The notes under the pieces were generated by a model. It made no database searches, was not told the DNA's origin, and worked only from the letters and a program-made list of their open reading frames with translations. A DNA stretch of 64,000 nt from Symbiodinium natans (lineage: Eukaryota; Sar; Dinophyceae; Suessiales; Symbiodiniaceae), in the NCBI GenBank assembly GCA_905221605.1, contig CAJNDS010002538.1:287501-351500 (forward strand), given 5' to 3'. Positions 42,562-51,944 of this stretch are shown piece after piece. Within the stretch, counting starts at the first letter, position 1. Every line of letters begins with the position of its first letter. The position numbers and the translations under genes were made by a program.

Positions 42562-44343
42562 TTAGAAAACCTTGGGTTTCGTTCTTGGCTTGCGAGCACT
42601 TCTGTTGGCAGCGCGTCTTCTGCGCTTGCCACGCGAAGGCCCATCTGCAGGGTTTGACTCGCTGGGGATGTACACGATCCTTGGCAAGATGTCTGCGCCG
42701 AGGGTATAGGCAGCTGCACTCCGAAGGACTTTGAGAAAAGCGTGGGCAGAACTGCGCCCCTTGGACGCTGCCCCTACCACGGCCTTGGCATCCACCAAAA
42801 ACGCCACCTTGTGATGATGTCTTTTGGGATTGCGCGTAACCCACTTCAAGCCCAACAAGTAGCCATGTACTTCTAACACTCCAGCATGTGATTTCCACTT
42901 GGCTCGTGAGGAAACCACAGTTGCGAAGTCTCGCTGCGTCAGCTTTAGTAGCCTTGGCTTCCCATCACGCCTGAGCTCCACCGGATCTTCCGGACAAGGC
43001 GTGAGTCGCACGAAATCGCCCCTGCGTTCTGCCATTCTGCAGACATCAGCGGCCTCGGAAGACGCACACACACTCCGGCAAACGCCAAAACCATACTCTG
43101 GGCAAGCATCTGTGGCAATAAGCGTTGCGAGAGGCAATCGGTCCAGGCCAGCAGCAAGCAACGGTGAGAGAAGCAGAGTAGTGAGGAACTCATTCAGAAC
43201 CCCGGATGGCACATGTCGGGTGTCCAGTTCAGGTGTAAGCTGCACAAAAGAATACACATCGCTGTAGATACTGAAGAAGCCCCGTTGGAGAAGCGCAAAC
43301 CATTCCCATATGCCTAGGAGACTGTGCACACTTCTTGGGCTAGCTACACCACCGTGCAACAAGTCCAATGTTCTGCAGACTGCATCGCCCAGGCGACCTT
43401 CAGCAGGCTCAGCAACAGGAGGGTTGTTTCTCAGTTCGCAGTCAAGAGCAGTGATGCTGTCAGCCAGAGTGACGTCCTTTCGACGATTACGAGGGATCCC
43501 ATTCCTCGCGAAAGCATCATCCAGTCGGGTCAAAGTTCTTTCCCCGCGTTGCACGCTGCGGTGGAAGAGAACAGTGTCGTCAGTGGCCACCATAACCAGC
43601 TCTTGTTGATCGGCAGGAGGGTCGTGGTCAGGACTCAGAATGCATGACTCCTGAATACCTGCCCCCAGGCAAGTGGCAACAGTGGTGCTTTGAGCCACAG
43701 CTGACGACCAAGAAAAACCCATTGGCCACACCACGCGCGTAGGGTACAGCCAGCTGCTTGAAGAAATGCTCCCAGACTCCCCACCATCATCGCAGAATGT
43801 GAGAACGTCTTCCCACGTCATGCCAGCATCCAAGAGCTCGTGTACTCTGACAGGAGGCTGCGCCAGCCAAGGTTGTAGCTCAGCGGGCACCTTCAAGACA
43901 TCGAAAAAGGTGCAGGCGTCACGCTTGGAGAACAGCAAGTCCTCACCTGGCTTCACCTCCAGCTCCAAGAAACAAGAAGGATTGGCCAGTCTCCTCGGTT
44001 TTGGAGGGTCCTTTGCCAAAGCAGAAACACTCGAACCATCCCAGATCTTTCGCTGCCGTCCATTTGTCTTTTCAGCAGCAAAAATGCCAGCAGTGGCCTG
44101 AGCGCGGCGCCTGAGCCGGAGTTTACCGCAGCGAAGCTCACGTATAGTAAGGCGCAGGTACTCCAGTGACCCTAGGTGGCGGTTGTACGTTGGCAGTCCC
44201 CGGGAAAACGTTGCTAGCATCCCTAATCTGCGCGGCGAGCTCCGCTTCGATGAGCCCAAGCGGCTCGCACGTTGCAGCCACCTGAGGAAGATCCACGTCT
44301 TCAGTGCGAAGGTCCCGGTATTGCTTGGACCCCGCTCCTGCAT
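42562..44343 (-). CDS. Reverse transcriptase-RNase H of the DIRS-like element
   Basis: 593-codon open frame with no reliable start of its own; it continues the upstream ORF after a frame change within the 44138-44343 overlap. RT palm motifs are visible: RDACTFF (Asp142), MGFSWSSA (208-215) and ATDD (Asp255/256, replacing the usual YxDD). A connection-like LGIWEWFALLQRGFFSIYSD follows, then RNase H signature residues TDACPEYGFG (Asp412), VLEVHG (Glu491), LVDAK (Asp518) and NPADGPSRG (Asp567), the last resembling the NVxADxLSR motif of DIRS/LTR RNase H. The basic tail resembles a nuclear-localisation segment. All catalytic acidic residues are present. Confidence 0.85.
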   Translation of the reverse strand: MQERGPSNTGTFALKTWIFLRWLQRASRLGSSKRSSPRRLGMLATFSRGLPTYNRHLGSLEYLRLTIRELRCGKLRLRRRAQATAGIFAAEKTNGRQRKIWDGSSVSALAKDPPKPRRLANPSCFLELEVKPGEDLLFSKRDACTFFDVLKVPAELQPWLAQPPVRVHELLDAGMTWEDVLTFCDDGGESGSISSSSWLYPTRVVWPMGFSWSSAVAQSTTVATCLGAGIQESCILSPDHDPPADQQELVMVATDDTVLFHRSVQRGERTLTRLDDAFARNGIPRNRRKDVTLADSITALDCELRNNPPVAEPAEGRLGDAVCRTLDLLHGGVASPRSVHSLLGIWEWFALLQRGFFSIYSDVYSFVQLTPELDTRHVPSGVLNEFLTTLLLSPLLAAGLDRLPLATLIATDACPEYGFGVCRSVCASSEAADVCRMAERRGDFVRLTPCPEDPVELRRDGKPRLLKLTQRDFATVVSSRAKWKSHAGVLEVHGYLLGLKWVTRNPKRHHHKVAFLVDAKAVVGAASKGRSSAHAFLKVLRSAAAYTLGADILPRIVYIPSESNPADGPSRGKRRRRAANRSARKPRTKPKVF

Positions 44344-45004
44344 CGCTATTCAAGGTGTTGCGCCACAGCAACGTGTGCCCGAAAAACTTATTCAGGCGGG
44401 CGAGGTATCGCACCACCCTGTCTGCCACATGGAGCTGAACTGAACTCTGCGCAGCTGTAGCTCTCGCAGGAAAAGACTGTGAAGCCGTCGCAGCTTTGAG
44501 GCCTTGCTCCAGACAGTTGAAAGCTGCTAGACAGAAGTTGCTGACAGCCATGCACGTCTCCACGCGAATATCGCCCCTCTCCACCTGATCTGGCCAAGCA
44601 GCCAATTTAGGGATGGGGAAAAGGTTGCGAAGCCGATATTTGGGGGTCGCACAGTCACAGGAGACCCAGTGTCTCCAGTAGACCGCCACATTGAGAGCGG
44701 AGCCTGGCAGAAACTGCTGTAGCGTGTCGCAGAAAACATCCGCAGCAGAGGTAGCTTGCACAGCGTCAGGTTGTAGCGTGGGTGTCGCGGGGCCATGAGC
44801 TCGCACAGCGTCATGTCGGAGCGTGGGCGCCGCAGGGCTGTGGGCTTTCATGCCGGCAGGCACACCACACACGAGTGCTTGGAGAACCGTCAGCTGTAAC
44901 TTATGGCGAAGCAGCCGCCGCTTGTTGCGATACCGCCTTGCAGGAGAACATGAACGTGTGGCCCAAGGCAGAGGAAAATCGTCGTGAACACCAGCCATAT
45001 CCAT
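44138..45004 (-). CDS. N-terminal (gag-like) part of the retroelement polyprotein
   Basis: 288 codons from the ATG at 45004. Upstream of that ATG the frame stays open into A1 and reads RHGFSCPACGG, a CxxC zinc-knuckle-like piece without its own ATG. The protein has no recognisable gag fold. The last 206 bp overlap the RT frame in another register, so either +1-type frameshifting or a single-base lesion is needed to make a fusion. Confidence 0.6.
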   Translation of the reverse strand: MDMAGVHDDFPLPWATRSCSPARRYRNKRRLLRHKLQLTVLQALVCGVPAGMKAHSPAAPTLRHDAVRAHGPATPTLQPDAVQATSAADVFCDTLQQFLPGSALNVAVYWRHWVSCDCATPKYRLRNLFPIPKLAAWPDQVERGDIRVETCMAVSNFCLAAFNCLEQGLKAATASQSFPARATAAQSSVQLHVADRVVRYLARLNKFFGHTLLWRNTLNSDAGAGSKQYRDLRTEDVDLPQVAATCEPLGLIEAELAAQIRDASNVFPGTANVQPPPRVTGVPAPYYT

Positions 45005-45087
45005 TCCCTTGAGGCGGTAAGCAACTGTCCACGACAGAACCTCAGCAGTTAGCAGCAGCCCCCCACAGGCGGGGCACGAAAAACCAT

Positions 45088-45252
45088 GGCGCTTTCGACA
45101 CTCCCTGTGAGACTGCTAGCCAAAGATCTGAGAAGGCGATGGAGCCACCAGGGCAACAGCAGAATAGCAGCTGCGCACCCTCATGGCCTGCTCACCTTCG
45201 CCTGACGTCTGGCTTTGGTGATTGACACGCTCACTCAGCAATAGCCCTTTCA
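45088..45252 (-). repeat. Split direct repeat A1 (165 bp)
   Basis: Identical to 41940-42104. It ends at ...AGCCCTTTCA directly against ACCCTAAACCCC. Confidence 0.9.
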
Positions 45253-45354
45253 ACCCTAAACCCCTAGAATGAACTGAAACCACTTCGCTGTATGTTCTGC
45301 GGCCAGGCGCAAGGCCCGGTTTGCGTTCTAACACCGGGTGAGTCTGGGGTTCAG

Positions 45355-45480
45355 GGAAAAAAACAGAATAACAGAACAACATAAGAGCATAACTCCATAA
45401 CAACACAATAATCATAATAACAGAATAGCAGAAGAACAGAATAACATAATAGCAAGAGAGCAGAATAATTCTAATACTGT
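45355..45480 (+). repeat. A-rich ACAGAATA(AC) imperfect repeat
   Basis: Irregular AGAATAACA, CATAATA and CAGAATAGC units; similar in style to 28490-28680. Confidence 0.65.
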
Positions 45481-45539
45481 GGTAGTTTAGGGTTTAGGGC
45501 TAAGGGGTTATGGACTCTTGTCTTGTAGCGAGGTTCTTG

Positions 45540-45597
45540 TTCAGACGGGTTTTTGGCGCGCAGGGTCGCCGGGTCTGTCTCCAGCTTCAGGCTTGCG
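45540..45597 (-). CDS. Exon-like island, minus strand
   Basis: Minus frame reads LKLETDPATLRAKNPSEQ; polar and protein-like; boundaries unclear. Confidence 0.35.
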
Positions 45598-45639
45598 GGG
45601 GGTAGCGCTTAGGCTTTACAGTAGTGTATTGGCTAAACC

Positions 45640-45730
45640 CTAAACCCTAAACCCTAAACCCTAAACCCTAAACCCCAAACCCCAAACCCTAAACCCTAAA
45701 CCCTAAACCCTAAACCCTAAACCCTGAACC
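45640..45730 (-). repeat. CCCTAAA tract
   Basis: About twelve units, two of them CCCCAAA. Confidence 0.95.
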
Positions 45731-45792
45731 CTAACCCTAAAGCCCAAACCCCAAAGGGTTTAGGGATTGAGGGGTCAAGGTGAACGAAGGGA

Positions 45793-45862
45793 CTTGTCTG
45801 AGCCCAGCTTCTTCGACGCGTGCACCTCGTGGACATGCGGGTAGTCGACGATCATGGGTGTC
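45793..45862 (-). CDS. Exon-like island, minus strand
   Basis: Minus frame reads ETPMIVDYPHVHEVHASKKL; protein-like; family unknown. Confidence 0.4.
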
Positions 45863-45884
45863 TCGGTTCAAGGTTTGAGGTTTA

Positions 45885-46040
45885 GGGTTTAGGGTTCTAG
45901 GGTTTAGGGGTTTAGGCTTAGGGTTTAGGGTTTTAGAGTTTTAGGGTTTTAGGGTTTCAGGGTTTTAGGGTTTTAGGGTTTTAGGGTTTTAGGGTTTTAG
46001 GGTTTTAGGGTTTTAGTGTTTTGGGGTTTCAGGGCTTAGG
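45885..46040 (+). repeat. TTTTAGGG (8-mer) variant tract
   Basis: About ten consecutive TTTTAGGG units (45928-46020), the unit known as the Chlamydomonas telomere sequence, here a local homogenised variant. Confidence 0.9.
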
Positions 46041-46157
46041 CTTAGGCGCTTCTGAACCTCCTACAGAGTGCCTACGCACGAACAACTCCCTACACCGCTG
46101 AAACCCTCAAATTGCCCGATGCACCTTCATGGGACCCTACAACCCCAAGCCCTAAAC

Positions 46158-46262
46158 GTGGGATGTTCCCCCTGAAAACTAACAGTCCTTGCTAGGGATG
46201 ATAGTAAGGTGGTACTAAAAGTCCCTATTCAGGACTGCCAGTATACGGGGGAAAATCCCAAC
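46158..46262. mobile_element. MITE-like element, family 1
   Basis: GTGGGATGTTCCCCCTGAAAACTAACAGTCC-like start pairs with GGACTGCCAGTATACGGGGGAAAATCCCAAC-like end. Confidence 0.6.
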
Positions 46263-46300
46263 CCTAAACCCTAAACTCGAAACCCCTCAGGTGCCCAAGC

Positions 46301-46363
46301 GACGTTCAGAGGCATCTCGAACTTCTCGCGCTCCCGCAGGACACAGAGCGACTCGCCCACGTC
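46301..46363 (-). CDS. Probable exon, minus strand
   Basis: Acceptor GAAGAG/G, 21 codons (DVGESLCVLREREKFEMPLN plus V), then a GC donor (GTC/GCTTGG). It lies downstream of the GT2 terminal exon, so probably belongs to the next gene in the same direction. Confidence 0.45.
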
Positions 46364-46794
46364 CTCTTCAACAGGAGAGGCTTCTGGTGCCTCAACCCTA
46401 AACCCCAAACCCTAAACCCTCGGCTTGGGGGGCTCTCACAGCCCTAGAGCAGCCAGCCCGGGAAAAAACTCACCCCAACGCACACACTCAATGAACCCGA
46501 AACCAACTCCAAAAACCCCAAACCCTGAACCTTTCGGGCTTAGGGGGTTAGGGTTATGTTGTAGGGTTGTAGTGTTGTAGTGTTGTAGGGTTTAGGGTTT
46601 AGGGTTTAGGGTTTAGGGCTTAGGGCTTAGGGCTTAGGGCTTAGGGCTTCGGGCTTAGGGCTTAGGGGTCTCAAACAAGATCTCCAACTCTGTGCCCAAG
46701 GTGCCCAGTGATTCTGCAGGCTTTCCTCCTGCCAGCGGGCGGAGAAGAACAACAGGGAAGCTCTGCTCCCATCCATCCGGGTTTCGAGGGTTTA

Positions 46795-47015
46795 CGGGGT
46801 TTATAGGGTTTCCAGGTTTTACAGGGGTTTATAGGGTTCATAGGGCTTATAGGGTTTATAGGGTTTCCAGGTTTTGTGGGGGTTTATAGGGTTTATAGGG
46901 TTTATAGGGTTTATAGGGTTTATAGGGTTTATAGGGTCTTGAGGCCTTATAGGGTTTACAGCGTTTATAGGATTTATCGGTGTGATTGTGTCTTCCGGGT
47001 TTATTGGGTTTATAG
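46795..47015 (+). repeat. TTTATAGGG (9-mer) variant tract
   Basis: Consecutive GGGTTTATA units (about 46866-46940) with GGGTTTCCAGGTTTT-type interruptions on both sides. A different period from the heptamer tracts. Confidence 0.9.
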
Positions 47016-47136
47016 GGGATACCCTGACCGGAATCAAGGGACGATGTAAGGTGCATAAGCATAAGTGTTAAAATGTGAAGAGCCCCTTTCAACCCCAAGC
47101 CACAAACCCTAGAATTCGGAAACCGAATCATCCAGG

Positions 47137-47216
47137 CTAAGCGTCCTCCGCGCAGCGGATGCTGTGCAGCTGCCTCAGTACCTCCGCGTTCATCTCACCC
47201 TCCGTGTAGAGGCCTT
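47137..47216 (-). CDS. GT2 gene, probable terminal exon
   Basis: Acceptor CAGCAAG/A, codons reading GLYTEGEMNAEVLRQLHSIR and then TAG at 47137-47139. Its phase matches a GT donor after 47310. Hydrophilic C-terminal tail. Confidence 0.5.
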
Positions 47217-47309
47217 CTTGCTGTGTAAAGCACGCCAGGGAAGAGGTTTAGGGTTTCAGGGTTGAGGGTTTAGGGTTTAGGGCTTAGTTGATGGATGAAA
47301 CTGAGGCAC

Positions 47310-47410
47310 CATGTCGCATGGGGAAGAACGGGATGTAGTAGAGCAGGCAGCGCCAGTGGCCATAGACGGTGCAGATCTGCAGGAAGACGGAGTACAGCGG
47401 CCAGAGCAAC
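47310..47410 (-). CDS. GT2 gene, C-terminal membrane exon
   Basis: Acceptor TGAGCAG/G, reading LLWPLYSVFLQICTVYGHWR then CLLYYIPFFPMRH, donor GTGCCT. Aromatic-rich membrane segments as in synthase C-termini. Confidence 0.6.
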
Positions 47411-47424
47411 CTGCTCACTTCTCA

Positions 47425-47525
47425 AAGCTAGTCCCTTTTTGGGGTTACCTTTCATAAGGCGGTCCCGAATATTTAGGGCGCCCCAAGAAAGGCGCCGTAG
47501 TTTTAAAGAATTTTAGAAAACTCAC
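47425..47525. mobile_element. MITE-like element, family 4
   Basis: AGTCCCTTTTTGGGGTTACC and ATAAGGCGGTCCCGAAT correspond to the copy at 36525; it lies in a GT2 intron immediately 5' (minus sense) of the exon at 47410. Confidence 0.5.
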
Positions 47526-48383
47526 CCCCTCATCGCCGCGCAAAATGTATCTTGGGCTTGCGCTTTAGGTCTCGCGGTCCGCCCGAACGGCAAACCGTAC
47601 CTTACACCCCCCGCAAAAGACTTCAGCCTCAGGGTCTGCACGGACGGCCCCGGAAGCCCACGGACACTGCGTAGTAGCGGGTTCAGGGTTTAGGGTTGGG
47701 GGTTTAGGGCAAGGTGGGACTTCCTTCACGGACCACCAAGGGCACGGAGCTTGGCTTCAGGGACAACATCTCCCAGAAACCACCCGAAACCCAAACTGCA
47801 CACTAAGCCCACAACTCCCAGCCCTAAACTCGGAACCTCAAACCCTGCAGACAACCCTGAGGGTGGAAAAGGCTTTTGGGTCTGAGGGGCTTAAGGCTCA
47901 AGACCCTAAACCCTAAACCTTGAACCCTAGACCCTAGACCCGAATTAGACCCTAAACCCTAAACCCTAAATCAACCGTAAACCCTAAACCCTAAACCCTT
48001 GCTGCAGCCGGGGCGCAGGGTCTTGGCGTCCGCCTGCAACCCAGGATGCCCCCGCAGAAAGACTGAGCTGAGAATGACGCCATTCACCCATTGGCCTCGA
48101 CCAAAGGATATAGGGTTTAGGGTTTAGGGTTTAAGGTTTCGGATTTAGGGTTGAGGGCTCCCAGCTTAGGATTCTGCAGGCGAGGGCTTTCAATTGTTGA
48201 GGGTTTAGCGTTTAGGATTTAGGGCTGAGGGTCCGAGCTTAGGATTCTGCAGGCGTTGGGTTTCCGAGTTTTTGGGCTGCAGGCGTCGGGCTATCGGGCT
48301 TTAGGGCTTTGGCGAAACGCACTCACCGAAACCTTAATGTGAACCCTACTTCGTACGGATAACATGCTACCAGCAAGTACAAG

Positions 48384-48420
<37 letters not shown>

Positions 48421-48421
48421 G

Positions 48422-48454
<33 letters not shown>

Positions 48455-48472
48455 CCGTCATCATCATGATCA
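48384..48472 (+). repeat. (CAT)n microsatellite
   Basis: CAT triplets with a few CGT/CAC interruptions; within a probable GT2 intron. Confidence 0.97.
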
Positions 48473-48500
48473 TGGAGCATGAGAATGGCAACGATTGGAA

Positions 48501-49028
48501 TCAAAGCATAATGCAACATTCATGGTGAAGCAAAGGGAAATCAAAATGATATACTCTCTCGAAACAAAAAAGTCCAACTATCAGTAGAAGAGTAACTGGC
48601 ACGTATACGCACACGCACGCAAACGCGGACACTTGTAGAGATATTGCTTGCCCGACGCCCAAAACGTGAGAAGGGATGCAAGGCTCTTCTTGGGTTTGCA
48701 GGAGTCTATAGGAGCGCGCTCGGTCTAGATTTAGCTGCCCTCCTCCTAAGGGGATTTTAAGGTCAGGGTCGCTGTTTGTTGCTGCGTCTTCACTTGTCTT
48801 TTTCAACGCTGCATCCCACTTGTTGTCCCACCTATCACCTAGTGGCCTTCGTCGTTTCTTGTCCCTCTCCAGGGCCGGTCTCTTTCTTATGGTCGCCTGC
48901 CTCGCTTTCCTCGCGACGTCTGTCTTGTTGCCTTCCTTTCGCCGTCTCCAGTTCTCCCACACCTTCGTTTGACCCTTGACCCGAGTCCGACCTTCCTTGT
49001 CCCTCGTCTTGAAACTTTGTCTTTCTGC
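48501..49028 (-). CDS. Long minus-strand open frame without ATG, doubtful
   Basis: About 175 stop-free codons, Lys/Arg-rich at the start (KVWENWRRRKEGNKTDVARK) and hydrophobic at the end. There is no ATG except the penultimate codons, and it lies in the long intron between two GT2 exons. It may reflect the pyrimidine-rich plus strand rather than a gene. Confidence 0.2.
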   Translation of the reverse strand, partial: AERQSFKTRDKEGRTRVKGQTKVWENWRRRKEGNKTDVARKARQATIRKRPALERDKKRRRPLGDRWDNKWDAALKKTSEDAATNSDPDLKIPLGGGQLNLDRARSYRLLQTQEEPCIPSHVLGVGQAISLQVSAFACVCVYVPVTLLLIVGLFCFERVYHFDFPLLHHECCIML

Positions 49029-49063
49029 CAAGATCTGGAGGCCCGAAGGCTCGGGAACCCCCG

Positions 49064-49089
49064 ACTCTCTCTCTCTCTCTCTCTCTCTC
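49064..49089 (+). repeat. (CT)13 microsatellite
   Basis: Uninterrupted CT dinucleotides. Confidence 0.95.
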
Positions 49090-49094
49090 GGTTT

Positions 49095-49860
49095 AGGGTT
49101 TGGGGTTTAGGGTTTGAGGTTTAGGGGCATGAGGGTCCCCCGGAAGGGCCCCACGCGCAAGTGCGCGCCCGAATCCGGTCTCATCGTGAGACTGTTGGCT
49201 GAGGACTCATTGTGATAATGCCCGTCCGACACTTCCCAAAGCTCGAAGACTACCCCGGGCTCTTACTAACCGGAAGAATGATGCCCGTCACTAACCGCCC
49301 CGTTCCTTAGTGTCGAGCTTCCAAACAAGTGGGGTTCATTGACCCCCAAAATTCGGGGTACCTGATTGGGGTCCTCGTTATCTCAATCCTACTATATGGG
49401 GGGTGAGAAAAGGGGCCTCTTATTTTCGCAAACTCCCAAATTATAAGAGGGTCTTCAGTAATAGCACTCATGACCCTATGAAGAGGCATCCATGAAATCC
49501 CACCCCCTTTACCGCCCCCCCCCTCCACCCAACAAAGGTGGCCAGCCAAGGCGCACGCGGCAAAGGATCCAAGGGTGCGAAGAAGGTGGGGCAACAACAC
49601 CTCGGGGCGCCCAGCTTTCTAGGGCAGTTACAAAAAGGGGACCCCTTATGCACCCCTTATATCCCCCATACAAAATTAGGGCCCATACATCAGAACCCTT
49701 TAAAGGAGTTTGGGGGGGGGCTCTCAGGGACCCTAGACCCTGAGCCCTGAACCCTAACCTCTAGAACCCGAAATGCCCGCGACTTGCCCAAAACCCTAAG
49801 CTAACCCTGAACCCCAAACCCTACATCCTACAAGTTCGGACACCCCCATCTGGGTTTGTA
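49095..49860. other. Intron sequence with family-3/4-like fragments
   Basis: No exon found. TTAGGGCCCATACATCAGAA at about 49678-49697 is a family-3 end in inverse orientation; 49640-49700 mirrors 36298-36360. Confidence 0.4.
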
Positions 49861-49882
49861 CGCCAGCCCCAGCCTGGGCCGC

Positions 49883-49945
49883 ATCCTGCAAGGCAATGCG
49901 CGAGACCATGGCTTGAAGCAGCAGGAAGGGAAGGAGCAGGTGGCC
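49883..49945 (-). CDS. GT2 gene, probable membrane exon
   Basis: Acceptor CTGAAG/G, reading HLLLPFLLLQAMVSRIALQD; hydrophobic helix. The donor is uncertain (GC after TCTC or after GAT), so the exact 3' end may be shorter. Confidence 0.45.
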
Positions 49946-49982
49946 TTCAGGGGCTGTATTCTTTTGGCTCAGGGCTTCTTGG

Positions 49983-50042
49983 GGGTTTAGGGTTTAGGGT
50001 TTAGGGTTTAGGGTTTAGGGTTTAGGGTTTAGGGTTTAGGGC
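49983..50042 (+). repeat. TTTAGGG array in a GT2 intron
   Basis: Eight perfect units. Confidence 0.95.
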
Positions 50043-50420
50043 TCAGGGCTTTTGGGCAACAAGGGGCCTATCTGGAGTTTGGAGGCTTGACGGCCTCTGT
50101 TTACGGGACTTGGGGTTTGAGATGGTTTTAGCGGGTCTTGTTCAGGGTATTGGGGTTTGGAGGGTTTAGGGCTGAGGGGCAAGGGCTCCCAATTGGGAGC
50201 TCCAGGGCTCTGTTTTTGCTTGTGTTGTTCTTTCAAGGTGTAGGGTTTAGGGTTTAGGGTTTAGGGTTTAGGGCTTCGGGTTTGGGGTTTGGGGTTTAGG
50301 GTGGGGATCTAGGGTTTAGGGTCTAGGGGCATAGGTCTTGGGGGGGCGATGTTGGGGATTTCAGGGGGCGGTCGGGCTAGCAGGGCTTTAGGGGCTTGAA
50401 AGCTCAGAGCGGCTTCTCTA

Positions 50421-50484
50421 AAATGAAGAACAAGAGGGGCCAAGCAGCAGATGATGGAAGTCAAGTGCATGGCCTCAGCTTTCT
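50421..50484 (-). CDS. GT2 gene, possible membrane exon
   Basis: Minus frame reads EAMHLTSIICCLAPLVLHF, a hydrophobic helix. Splice phase to its neighbours is not resolved. Confidence 0.35.
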
Positions 50485-50659
50485 TAGAGTTTAGGGTTTC
50501 GGGTTGTTTAGGGTCTAGGGTTCAGGGTTAGGGCTTAGGGTTCGAGATCCCTCTTTAACGAACCCCTAGCCCAATAGGTACAAGGCACCCTTCACTACTC
50601 TGGTTGCGGAGAGTGTCGAAAGCCTACTTGGAGCCGTTGAGTAGGCCCTAAGCCCTGAA

Positions 50660-50763
50660 GTTGGGATGCTCCCCCTTGTACTAATAGCCCCCAATAGGGA
50701 TTCTCGTACCCCCCTATTCGAATCCCTAGTAAGGGCTGCTGGTATAAGGGGGAGCCTCCCAAC
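50660..50763. mobile_element. MITE-like element, family 1, in a GT2 intron
   Basis: GTTGGGATGCTCCCCCTTGT pairs with GGGGGAGCCTCCCAAC; inner AATAGGGATT/AATCCCTAGT pair. Confidence 0.65.
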
Positions 50764-51108
50764 CCTGAACCTTCAACCCTGAACCCTAAACCCTGAACCC
50801 TAAACCCTAAACCCTAAACCCTTAACCCTGACCCCTAAACCCTAAACCCTAAACCCTAAACCCTAAACCCTGAACTACAGCCCCGAGTCAAGTGGCAGAG
50901 GTCACCTGGAAGATCAAGGTCCTCGCAGCGGTTAGGGTTTGGGGTTTAAGGTTTAGGGTTTAGAATTTAGGGTTTAGGGTTTAGGATTTAGGGTTTAGGA
51001 TTTAGGGTCTAGGGGTCTGGGGGTCTAGGGTTTTAGGCTGAGGGTTTAGGGTTTAGGGTTCAGGAGGGTTACATCGCGCAACAGAAGGTGCAGTACCTAA
51101 TTCCCCAC

Positions 51109-51177
51109 CGCAGGGTGCCAAAGGCTTGTTTGGGCGCCTCGTGGCTTCGAGAACTCCAGCTCGGCAGGCTCGGAGCT
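51109..51177 (-). CDS. GT2 gene, possible exon after the RW motif
   Basis: Acceptor AAGAAG/A, reading LRACRAGVLEATRRPNKPLA, donor GTGGGG. Its start phase fits the exon ending at 51644. Other frames are also open. Confidence 0.4.
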
Positions 51178-51344
51178 CTTCTTGTTGGGAAGGTCCCCAA
51201 CCCCCTTAAAGTCCTAAACACCCAAAGCCCTAGACACCAAAGCCCTGAGCCCTAAACACAAGAACCGCTGAGCTTTGGGCTTTAAGTACCCCGACAAGGT
51301 TTCGAAGGCAAGGTGGGAAGCAGCTGAAGTAATTCGGAGTATGG

Positions 51345-51450
51345 AGGAGCAACGAGCCCCGAACTTCGGATTTGGGTACCCTAATAAGAGGGGCCGCCTT
51401 ATGGTAAGGTTTCCAAAAGGGACCATAAGTTAGAGAAATCACCATATTGC
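51345..51450. mobile_element. MITE-like element, family 4 (inverted)
   Basis: The reverse complement carries TATGGTCCCTTTTGG and CCATAAGGCGGCCCC as in the 36525 and 47425 copies. Confidence 0.45.
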
Positions 51451-51643
51451 GGGGGGGATGGACAGCCCTTGCACGCCTGGGTCTCACAGCACATCCCACC
51501 TTTTGGGGGCTTCGACATTCTTTGGAGCTTCATGGCTTTTGGCTTTTAGCGCTGAGATCTTCCTTCCCAAAGCCCTGGAGAATCCAAAAACCCTTATTAC
51601 CTTAGCAACCCCGGCCCTTTACAAGCCGGCCTAGGCCAGGAGC

Positions 51644-51718
51644 CCGTGCGGTAGAAGAGCAGCAGGTAGGCGCGCAGCCAGAACCGGCGGGGCGCGTTCA
51701 CGCACCAGCGCTCAGCGC
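51644..51718 (-). CDS. GT2 exon: RW motif and membrane helix
   Basis: Acceptor CCCAAG/GC, reading AERWCVNAPRRFWLRAYLLL then FYRT, GC donor (G/GCTCCT). With the previous exon it gives DQGAERW, a Q-x3-R-W version of the QxxRW signature that contacts the acceptor chain in processive GT2 enzymes, followed by an interface helix. Confidence 0.7.
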
Positions 51719-51944
51719 CTTGGGGTTGCTTTGGGGGTTTTGGGGGCTTAGGGCCTCAGGGACGGCTAGGGGCTTAGGGGTTTCAGGGTTTTAGATTTTG
51801 GGGGGCAAAGTAGGCTTTGGGTTTCAGGGTTTGGGGTTTGGGGGGCTTGAGGGCTGCAGGGATGTGGGTTTGGGGGATTTGGCGGGTTTCGAGGCTCATA
51901 TCGACTCTTCAGGGCTTGGAGCGATTCTGGAGCGAAGGGTTTAG

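Larger units (their letters stand above)
41777..45252 (-). mobile_element. DIRS/Ngaro-like retroelement with split direct repeats, no visible tyrosine recombinase
   Basis: On the minus strand the order is A1 (45252-45088), ORFs, B1 (42250-42104), A2 (42104-41940), a 16-bp spacer, B2 (41923-41777). The A copies (165 bp) and B copies (147 bp) are identical by eye, indicating recent insertion. This A1-ORF-B1-A2-B2 plan is the split-direct-repeat structure known from PAT/Ngaro-type DIRS elements, which integrate by tyrosine recombinase. Both flanks are CCCTAAA repeats with no target-site duplication. The body encodes RT and RNase H, but the 312 bp between the RT stop and B1 cannot hold a recombinase. 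It lies among minus-strand exon islands, probably in an intron or spacer. Confidence 0.8.

Noticed and set aside
42249-42562. Tyrosine recombinase remnant after the RT stop
   Set aside because: Only 312 bp and no R...HxxR...Y pattern in any minus frame that I can see.
42074-42565. Plus-strand ORFs inside the retroelement repeats
   Set aside because: They lie antisense to the element and in its terminal repeats; the RT motifs are on the minus strand.
49960-49975. Spliced-leader relic (TTTTGGCTCA match)
   Set aside because: Only about ten bases match the dinoflagellate spliced leader and no gene starts next to it on that strand.
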